Below are positions 30,696-35,677 of a stretch of DNA of 35,677 nucleotides, piece by piece; positions within the stretch are counted from its first letter, which is position 1; the number at the start of each line of letters is the position of its first letter. The notes beneath the pieces were generated by a model. The model was not told the DNA's origin. It ran no database searches and was given only the letters and a program-made list of their open reading frames with translations. The position numbers and the translations under genes were made by a program. Source of the DNA: a virus; IMG/VR virus record IMGVR_UViG_3300010885_005784, positions 1-35,677 of that record; one strand, written 5' to 3'.

Positions 30696-31281
30696 GATAA
30701 GCTTCCTCTAACTTGAGCCAGTTGCCAGAATTAACCCAACGTCGAACCGTTGTTCTGTAATTATCGGTAGCTTTGGCAAATTCTGCAATGCTCTGAAATT
30801 CAGTTCCACACACAGCAATCGGGCGTGCAATTTCTTTTTTGGCATCAGCCATTCGTTGTTTTGTTTGCTCTGTTCTTTTTTTGCCAGTAGCGGAAGACCT
30901 GCGCTTCTCAATAAACACCGGGTCAATTGCCATAGATTTGCAACGATCAACAGACCCATTTGCCAATGACTTATCGCGCAATACTGTTTTGGTTTGATCG
31001 TTATGCTTTAAACCAGAAACGCCATCACCACCATCGGTAATGTTCGCGAGACTTGTTCCCATTTGACGAAATGTGTCAATCAAAAAGATTTCGTGATCAA
31101 GAGCTTCGCGTTCTGTGGGCCAAGAAGCCAATATCTCTACCGTTGGAGAGCCATGTTTTTTGACTATGTTTTTCCAAAAGTTTGTTCGATCATTGAAATT
31201 AAACGCACGCTTACGTGTTCCTTTACCAATATAAAAGATTGAGCCATCAGGCTTGTAGTGAGCGTATGTTAAGAACTGCAT
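30679..31281 (-). CDS. GIY-YIG homing endonuclease
   Basis: A 200-residue selfish DNA endonuclease. The GIY-YIG core spans residues 5-85: TYAHYKPDGSIFYIGKGTRK (5-24), catalytic-type Arg and Lys in GKGTRKRA, the metal-binding Glu64 in LDHEIFLI, and the LANITDGGDG end with Asn80. The second half is the DNA-binding part: a NUMOD3-like basic segment (RTEQTKQRMADAKK, 136-149) and a NUMOD1-like helix-turn-helix (FQSIAEFAKATDNYRTTVRR, 162-181). It sits between the adaptor-like gene and the zinc-ribbon gene and is free-standing, not in an intron. No intron or intein marks are seen nearby. It probably spreads by cutting phages that lack it. Confidence 0.92.
   Translation of the reverse strand: MQFLTYAHYKPDGSIFYIGKGTRKRAFNFNDRTNFWKNIVKKHGSPTVEILASWPTEREALDHEIFLIDTFRQMGTSLANITDGGDGVSGLKHNDQTKTVLRDKSLANGSVDRCKSMAIDPVFIEKRRSSATGKKRTEQTKQRMADAKKEIARPIAVCGTEFQSIAEFAKATDNYRTTVRRWVNSGNWLKLEEAYRANFS
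30702..30709 (-). promoter_or_regulatory. Ribosome site of zinc-ribbon gene inside endonuclease codons
   Basis: AGAGGAAG on the minus strand, six bases before GTG 30695, decides the start of the zinc-ribbon protein. It is also the Leu-Glu-Glu-Ala coding sequence near the endonuclease C-terminus. Confidence 0.75.
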
Positions 31282-31286
31282 ACTTT

Positions 31287-32357
31287 TTACCTAGTATACA
31301 CGCTGATATTAGGCGCCAGATATATTGGCGAGCGATCTCTCTCTTCCTGCTCAACTTCGTTCAGATACTTCTCCGCTTGGCCTTCAAGGTACTGGATGCG
31401 CGGTAGATCGACACCGGGCAACTCGAGCGCCATCCTGTGCGACAACATCATCAAAGTAGCCTCATACCAGCGCGTTGGGATGTACAGCTCGTCAGTTAAA
31501 GCACCAACGTCCATGATCTGCTTGCTGTACCACACGGTAATTTGCACAAACGGATCACTGGGAACTGGCCACAAATACAGCGTGGGCAAAGGAATTGTTC
31601 GGTCAAACCAGAACTGGAAGGGCTGATTAGCCGTAAAGTTCTTGTTTGGCAGGTTGGTGTAGTCGTCGCGGTTCAAGCGAGACATGGTGATCTCAGTTGA
31701 GTTGTTACCCACGAAAAACTCGCGCAAAGCCAGAGTCGTACCGTTGGATGCACGCACTCGGTAGTACTGGACGTCTTGACCGGGGTTTATATCTGTCCAA
31801 ATCCACTGGTTATCAGTTACAGCCACCGCTCCGAGGCTCTCTAGCGTCGTCCAAGTACTGTTATTGGTCGAATACTCAAGCGTTAGCGTCCATGTTGCGC
31901 TTCCACCACCTGCAATGTAGGGCAAGATACCAATGGAGCCAGCATAGATTGGGTTGTTCGTCCCAAAATTAGCTGAAATGTTGCCGTTTGCGCTGGTTTG
32001 CTGGCAGAACGTATCTACGTCATTGTCACCAACGTTAGCCACAGTACCACCAGCAGAGCTAGAGTAACTGCAAGAAGGGCGGCTCATAGTGCGATAGAGC
32101 ACGTTTAGAGCGTCGTTTGCACCTGCGGGTAGGCTGTACACGTAATTGTTGGCAGAAACGCCCAAAACGACCTTGTCGATGGCGAAATACTGTATTCCAA
32201 TGTTAATTAAGCGCTGGAGCAAGAATCCAAGCGACTGACGAGCGGAAACGAGTTGCTCAGAGGTCAACTCTTCAGCGAGTTTGCCAGCACGTCTCGCACC
32301 ATGATCAATCAGGGTTTGTACGTTAACTGTTTGACCGTATGTATCTGAGTACGCCAT
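31287..32357 (-). CDS. Adaptor-like virion protein with beta-sandwich insert
   Basis: A 356-residue protein. The start (VNVQTLIDHGARRAGKLAEE, 11-30) and the second half (FQFWFDRTIPLPTLYLWPVP, WYSKQIMDVGALTDELYIPT) match head-tail adaptor proteins of short-tailed phages. Between them, residues about 95-218 are a beta-rich, Asn/Thr-rich domain (TWTLTLEYSTNNSTWTTLES, YYRVRASNGTTLALREFFVG) that looks like an F5/8-type C (discoidin) carbohydrate-binding fold. The ends of the insert fit into one continuous protein, so this is a domain insertion. The start has AAGGAAA upstream. The other adaptor-type protein is at 21989-22624. They could form two rings of the neck, or one may be a decoration of the portal region. 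Function is inferred. Confidence 0.7.
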   Translation of the reverse strand: MAYSDTYGQTVNVQTLIDHGARRAGKLAEELTSEQLVSARQSLGFLLQRLINIGIQYFAIDKVVLGVSANNYVYSLPAGANDALNVLYRTMSRPSCSYSSSAGGTVANVGDNDVDTFCQQTSANGNISANFGTNNPIYAGSIGILPYIAGGGSATWTLTLEYSTNNSTWTTLESLGAVAVTDNQWIWTDINPGQDVQYYRVRASNGTTLALREFFVGNNSTEITMSRLNRDDYTNLPNKNFTANQPFQFWFDRTIPLPTLYLWPVPSDPFVQITVWYSKQIMDVGALTDELYIPTRWYEATLMMLSHRMALELPGVDLPRIQYLEGQAEKYLNEVEQEERDRSPIYLAPNISVYTR

Positions 32358-32366
32358 TGTGTTTCC

Positions 32367-32618
32367 TTACCAGCCGGGGCAGTTCCAACGTTGCATCGAT
32401 GCACGTGATCGACTGCCCTTATCGCTCTTTTCTGCTACAGGCCCCATTCTCGCGCAAAATGCATCTCTACGCGAGCCTCCTTGGGGTTGTGGAGCCTTTA
32501 AATTTGAACCAGTCTCGCGGTTGTACTTAGCTCGACCTTTGGCTGTAAGCCCTGCGCCCTTGTCAGCAGGGAGCTTCTCACCGCGACCAATTGCAAGACT
32601 TACGTTCTTTTTGCTCAT
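32367..32618 (-). CDS. Small basic phage protein (DUF6321-like)
   Basis: An 83-residue protein, MSKKNVSLAIGRGEKLPADK then GAGLTAKGRAKYNRETGSNL and DAFCARMGPVAEKSDKG. The GAGLTAKGRxKYNRxTGSNLKAPQP block is one I recall as DUF6321, common in aquatic phages. It is basic, with two Cys, and lacks a membrane helix. The start overlaps the stop of the upstream gene (ATGA at 32615-32618). Function unknown; position in the capsid-linked block points to a minor virion or packaging-related protein. Confidence 0.75.
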   Translation of the reverse strand: MSKKNVSLAIGRGEKLPADKGAGLTAKGRAKYNRETGSNLKAPQPQGGSRRDAFCARMGPVAEKSDKGSRSRASMQRWNCPGW

Positions 32619-32893
32619 TTTACTTTGGCTGTTCTGGCGGATTGCTTGAAGGCTTGAGCCGTTGGCGCACCTTTGCTACCCACTCGGCGCATCTTTTCCC
32701 CAGAGCCTTCAGCGATTCTTTCACGTTTTGCATTGATATTTTCATACAAGCCGCCTCCTTTAAATTTCTTACCCTCATCAGCCTTGGCAAACTCTTTGCC
32801 AACCTTTTGAGAGATACCAACCTTCTTGGCGAACGCAGGGTTATGTGCGACCGCCTGCATCAAATTATGCTGAGAAGATGATTTGCTTGGCAT
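32615..32893 (-). CDS. Small basic protein, probably two joined motifs
   Basis: A 92-residue Lys-rich protein. Residues 8-43 (QHNLMQAVAHNPAFAKKVGI, then VGKEFAKADEGKKF) form one block and 56-92 (KRERIAEGSGEKMRRVGSKG, PTAQAFKQSARTAK) another. I have met both blocks as parts of small phage proteins, sometimes as separate proteins, so this may be a fusion. It is highly basic and could bind DNA or the capsid. Its ribosome site is weak. Gene order with DUF6321-like downstream is usual in such phages. Confidence 0.7.
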   Translation of the reverse strand: MPSKSSSQHNLMQAVAHNPAFAKKVGISQKVGKEFAKADEGKKFKGGGLYENINAKRERIAEGSGEKMRRVGSKGAPTAQAFKQSARTAKVK

Positions 32894-32895
32894 GA

Positions 32896-33300
32896 TTAAC
32901 CGTAAAATTTAACCATCTCAAGGACGATGGTGTAGAAGTCACCAGCAGAAGCATCCGCAGTGCTGAACAAGACATCACCAGTTACTCCAGTGCCTGCGTT
33001 GTTAGTTAAACCGCCAAACTTTTCAAAATCCATTGTGTATTGAGAATTTTGTGGCACACACCAGCAAAATACATCTGTGGTTGCATCCCAATAAATCTGT
33101 ACTTCCAAGCCATGCGTTGCGCCATGGATCTTTGTAATCGTTACTCTGGTACAAGTTTTGCCAGAAGCACTTGGTGTTAGCGCAGAAACATCTACCTTCA
33201 AAACTTTGCTTTCACCAGTACCGTCAGAAAGGTTGGTGAATTTCATGATTGCCATTCGCTCACCATCTAAGAGCGTTTGACTTGCGACTGCATCAGCCAT
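32896..33300 (-). CDS. Beta-rich probable virion protein
   Basis: A 134-residue protein starting MADAVASQTLLDGERMAIMK. It consists of alternating short beta strands (KVLKVDVSALTP, TRVTITKIHGATHGLEVQIY, DFYTIVLEMVKFYG), as in a beta-sandwich. There are three Cys. AAGGAA lies upstream and a UUCG hairpin just before it. Position between the capsid block and small basic proteins suggests a minor virion or decoration protein, but no family is recognised. Confidence 0.65.
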   Translation of the reverse strand: MADAVASQTLLDGERMAIMKFTNLSDGTGESKVLKVDVSALTPSASGKTCTRVTITKIHGATHGLEVQIYWDATTDVFCWCVPQNSQYTMDFEKFGGLTNNAGTGVTGDVLFSTADASAGDFYTIVLEMVKFYG

Positions 33301-33316
33301 GATCTATTCCTTAAAT

Positions 33317-33342
33317 TAAAAGTGGGAGCCGAAGCCCCCACT
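33317..33342 (-). terminator. UUCG hairpin with short U run after KGG protein gene
   Basis: Minus strand: AGTGGGGGC-TTCG-GCTCCCACT, nine pairs including one G-U, closed by C(UUCG)G (33321-33342), then TTT-AATTT (33310-33320) and the AAGGAA of the next gene. It fits an intrinsic terminator or a partial one between late genes. Confidence 0.7.
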
Positions 33343-33347
33343 TAGGT

Positions 33348-34424
33348 TCAGCACTTTACTGATCCACCACGTTTCTTAGCAGGAGATACTGTCACGGACT
33401 TTTCAGTCTTAGTAACAGAACCGTTTGCCTTTTTAGCGGCTTCCCGCTCTTTATCGGTAACGGAACCCATGCCAGAGAACAAGCTCTTCGCACCCTCATA
33501 CAGCTTGCTGGGGATGCTACGGATGGTTTTAGCCATGTCCATATCATCATCCGATGGGCCGATTGATTTGTCGTAAGCGCCTTTGGACGCATCAGTGATG
33601 CTCCCGCCGTCTTTGTACTTCTCGTTGCTGTAAGCTTTCGCTTGCTTCATCGCAGTAGTATTTTCAGCTTTGAAGGCAGATTGCTCTTTCTTCTGGGCTG
33701 GTGTCACACTGCCACCCTTTTTAAAGGTTCCAGATTGACGATCATTGCTGACAGGAGCAGATTTCTTCTTTGCTGGATAGGCTACGGCATGACCGCTGTC
33801 GTTAACAGCTCCCCCCGTAGCGAAGCGCTTTTTTGTCGCACCACCTTTTTTGTATCCACCGCCGTTACCTAACTTGACATCGCCTGTGGGGGCGCTGTTG
33901 TGGTTAGGTTTAGCTGTGTGCATCTTGGTGTCGCGATATGCGCCGCCTTGGCCTTCGGTGTTGATGATGCCATCTTTAGCGATAGCGCCACCCTTTTTAT
34001 AACCACCTTGACCATTGACCACGCCGCCCGTCATGTAACCACCGGGCTTCGTAGACTTGGCGATACCACCAGTAGCTAGACCTTTATGGCCTTTGCTGGC
34101 AGGCTTGGACTCGTGAGACTTCAGCTCTTTTTCAAGACCCTTCATCTTTGACATCTCAGCCTTGTGTTCACCCTTGGACTCGCCGCCTTCTTTCATGCCG
34201 CCTTGCATACCCTTCATGCCCAGCATAGCCGCACGACGTGCCGCCATGGTAGGACGCTTAGGACGAGCAACGGGCATCATTCCACCACGAGCAGGCATAG
34301 AAGCATCCATAGGCATAGGCATACCGCCACCCATAGCTTTCTTCACAGCGCCGCCTTTTTTGAGTTTTAACTCAACTGTTGGCTCAGTGGTCATCATTTT
34401 GACCATTGGTTTAAATTGACCCAT
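33348..34424 (-). CDS. Lys/Gly/Met-rich basic protein with KKGG motifs
   Basis: A 358-residue low-complexity protein. About nine short motifs of type Lys/Thr-x-Gly-Gly-x-Val/Ile occur (KKGGAVKK, YKKGGAI, YKKGGAT, FKKGGSV, YKDGGSI, KRGGSV), spaced irregularly among Met-rich (GGGMPMPMDASMPARGGMMP) and Lys/Glu-rich stretches. The net charge is strongly positive. No globular domain is seen except perhaps a short helical end. Such proteins may be disordered and bind DNA inside the head. Made between two capsid-linked genes with AAGGAG 8 bases upstream. No family name can be given. Confidence 0.7.
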   Translation of the reverse strand: MGQFKPMVKMMTTEPTVELKLKKGGAVKKAMGGGMPMPMDASMPARGGMMPVARPKRPTMAARRAAMLGMKGMQGGMKEGGESKGEHKAEMSKMKGLEKELKSHESKPASKGHKGLATGGIAKSTKPGGYMTGGVVNGQGGYKKGGAIAKDGIINTEGQGGAYRDTKMHTAKPNHNSAPTGDVKLGNGGGYKKGGATKKRFATGGAVNDSGHAVAYPAKKKSAPVSNDRQSGTFKKGGSVTPAQKKEQSAFKAENTTAMKQAKAYSNEKYKDGGSITDASKGAYDKSIGPSDDDMDMAKTIRSIPSKLYEGAKSLFSGMGSVTDKEREAAKKANGSVTKTEKSVTVSPAKKRGGSVKC

Positions 34425-34426
34425 GA

Positions 34427-35119
34427 TTAACGCTCCTTCGCAACAAAGACGTAATCCACAGTCATTGTCTTTGCAACGGCTTCACCATTTTGAAGAGCAA
34501 TTGTCACAGTCATATCTTCGTCGTCAGGCAAGTTGGTGGTCACAGAAGTGCCTTTCACAACGCCGTTTACGGAGTATTGAATGCTTGATGCGCCATCGTA
34601 GTAAAAACCAAGACTAATAAATGTGTCGTTAGCCATAGTAGCCACGCTAGAGGTCGTAGTTGCTGTGCCGTTTTTCTCAACCAACAGGCTTACCGAAGTA
34701 GAGCCGTCTGCCTTGATAAAAAACACACCATCCGAAACGTCAAGTGGGGTTGTATCGGTAATTTGAAGACCAATAACTACATCAGATTGAGTTGCGTCGC
34801 TAACCTTGAGGCGAGCCTCAAAGAAAAGCTCTTTGCCTGAAGCAAAGCGATATGACTCGCCTACTTTTTGCAAAGCAACAAGATCATCATCTGCGGCAGT
34901 GTTGGTGATCAAAAGTAAACCACCATCACCGTCAGTCAAAGCCTGAGTAGCACCAGCTTGAGTCTCAGTTACAGTCCAATTTGCGGCTACATAGTAGTCA
35001 AAATCTTCATAGTAAGTGTGAAACTTTGTTGGTGCTGGCATTGTCAGATCAGCAAACGGTGAATCTTCCCCGACGTTTGTCACGCCATTTGGGAAACGGG
35101 TTACCAGTAAATTTGCCAT
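34427..35119 (-). CDS. Lectin-like probable capsid decoration protein
   Basis: A 230-residue beta-rich protein beginning MANLLVTRFPNGVTNVGEDS. Its body looks like a concanavalin/LamG-type jelly roll: ALQKVGESYRFASGKELFFE, SDVVIGLQITDTTPLDVSDG, then FISLGFYYDGASSIQYSVNG. I know this pattern from minor capsid or head-fibre proteins encoded beside the major capsid gene in aquatic phages. AAGGAG upstream. It may bind sugars on surfaces or stabilise the head. The upstream hairpin may set its level relative to the capsid protein. Confidence 0.72.
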   Translation of the reverse strand: MANLLVTRFPNGVTNVGEDSPFADLTMPAPTKFHTYYEDFDYYVAANWTVTETQAGATQALTDGDGGLLLITNTAADDDLVALQKVGESYRFASGKELFFEARLKVSDATQSDVVIGLQITDTTPLDVSDGVFFIKADGSTSVSLLVEKNGTATTTSSVATMANDTFISLGFYYDGASSIQYSVNGVVKGTSVTTNLPDDEDMTVTIALQNGEAVAKTMTVDYVFVAKER

Positions 35120-35140
35120 TGTCTTTTCTCCTTAAAGCGC

Positions 35141-35156
35141 GGGGGGCGAACCCCCC
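35141..35156 (-). terminator. UUCG hairpin between capsid and decoration genes
   Basis: Minus strand GGGGGG-TTCG-CCCCCC (loop TTCG at 35147-35150) lies 9 bases after the capsid stop and is followed by GCGCTTTAAGGAG, so there is no real U run. The TTCG here is closed by G-C, not the strong C-G. It is best read as an attenuator or an mRNA-stabilising hairpin rather than a full terminator. Confidence 0.5.
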
Positions 35157-35164
35157 ACTTGGGT

Positions 35165-35677
35165 TTAGACGCCAGCAGTGCCGTACATAGCACGAGGATC
35201 AGTGAAGCCAACGTCGTAACGCTCTGTCGCTTTGTAGCGCATAGAGTCAGTTTCAAAGTCGCCTTCCATGGTCTTCTCGAGCTTACGACGCATCATGAGC
35301 TTCATGCCTTCAGGAGCGTCGGTCTGTACCCACCATGCTGATGCGTTGGTCAAACGTGACAACACAGCCGCGCCTTCGTCCAGCAAACCGATGGACTTAA
35401 CAGGGTTGATGTCGTTGTTTGCGTTACCAGCACGCAGAACGGATTTCAGGAGAACTTCAGCTTGGAAGACGTTACCGGGAGCCACGACGAGTTGACGTGG
35501 AACCAAGCGAATCTTCTTACCGTTGTTGTCCACAGCTTGACGAATCTGGATCAACATCTGCTCAAGCGATGTCTGTGACAGATTGGCGGCTGTAGCCAAT
35601 TGGTTGCTGAATGTACCGCTGACGATAGGGTGAGATGTGCTGATCAAAGCAACGCCGTCGCCACCTGCTGTAGCACC
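35165..35677 (-). CDS. Major capsid protein, C-terminal part (truncated by window end)
   Basis: The 170 visible residues are open to the window edge, so the gene starts to the right of it. HPIVSGTFSNQLATAANLSQ, IRLVPRQLVVAPG, LLKSVLRAGNANNDINPVKS and TNASAWWVQTDAPEGMKLMM match the C-terminal half of HK97-fold major capsid proteins (Mu gpT-like class). The end is DPRAMYGTAGV. The first codons seen belong to the continuing frame; the codon at 35647 is TTG (Leu), not a start. It is the first late gene of this window on the minus strand; portal and terminase are expected beyond it. Confidence 0.82.
   Translation of the reverse strand, partial: GATAGGDGVALISTSHPIVSGTFSNQLATAANLSQTSLEQMLIQIRQAVDNNGKKIRLVPRQLVVAPGNVFQAEVLLKSVLRAGNANNDINPVKSIGLLDEGAAVLSRLTNASAWWVQTDAPEGMKLMMRRKLEKTMEGDFETDSMRYKATERYDVGFTDPRAMYGTAGV

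Noticed and set aside
1-35677. tRNA genes, attachment sites or an integrase
   Set aside because: No cloverleaf with a T-loop, no integrase-like frame and no long direct repeats at borders were seen by eye; a tRNA scan would be needed to be sure.

Overview
The window is part of a tailed double-stranded DNA phage genome (Caudoviricetes), most likely short-tailed (podovirus-like). The reasons are a capsid gene, adaptor and nozzle-type tail proteins, large internal-virion-like proteins with a lytic transglycosylase, trimeric tail fibres and a holin/lysozyme cassette, with no tape measure, sheath or baseplate genes. Base composition looks balanced, genes are packed with 4-base ATGA overlaps, and ribosome sites are strong AAGGAG/AAGGAA types. 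Many proteins resemble those I know from uncultured freshwater phages of Gram-negative (probably betaproteobacterial) hosts. That host guess is inference. No integrase, tRNA, terminase, portal or polymerase gene is visible, so the genome continues beyond both ends.

Layout. Bases 19-222 (minus) hold a small YdaS/Cro-like DNA-binding protein, separated by a 139-base regulatory gap from a rightward early operon (362-4021). That operon carries small membrane and acidic proteins, a single-strand DNA-binding-like protein with an acidic DDLPF-type tail, a PD-(D/E)XK exonuclease and several unknown small proteins. It meets the late operon head-on at a leftward intrinsic terminator (4020-4046).

Everything from 35677 down to 4088 reads leftward as one late region. 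In transcription order it holds: the C-terminal part of the major capsid protein; a lectin-like probable decoration protein; a Lys-Gly-Gly-rich basic protein; a small virion-like protein; two small conserved proteins; an adaptor-like protein carrying a beta-sandwich insert; a GIY-YIG homing endonuclease; a zinc-ribbon protein; two long tail fibres, the second with YadA-like repeats and an S74 self-cleaving chaperone; small proteins; a lysis block (XhlA-like, signal-peptide protein, membrane proteins, 3TM holin, GH24 lysozyme); an SU10/gp11-type adaptor; a beta-rich fibre-like protein; a 1609-residue nozzle-type protein swollen by a repeat array of about 900 residues; a small acidic/Trp-rich protein; two very large paralogous virion-like proteins, one with a HELAH zinc-protease motif; two further Ala/Gln/Pro-rich proteins; and a soluble lytic transglycosylase.

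The most notable signals are: the repeat array inside the nozzle protein, with a nested foreign module and an isolated extra copy; the duplicated module shared by two adjacent giant proteins, with a probable zincin in one; the homing endonuclease whose last codons contain the ribosome site of the next gene; and three C(UUCG)G hairpins, each placed directly before the Shine-Dalgarno of a late gene.
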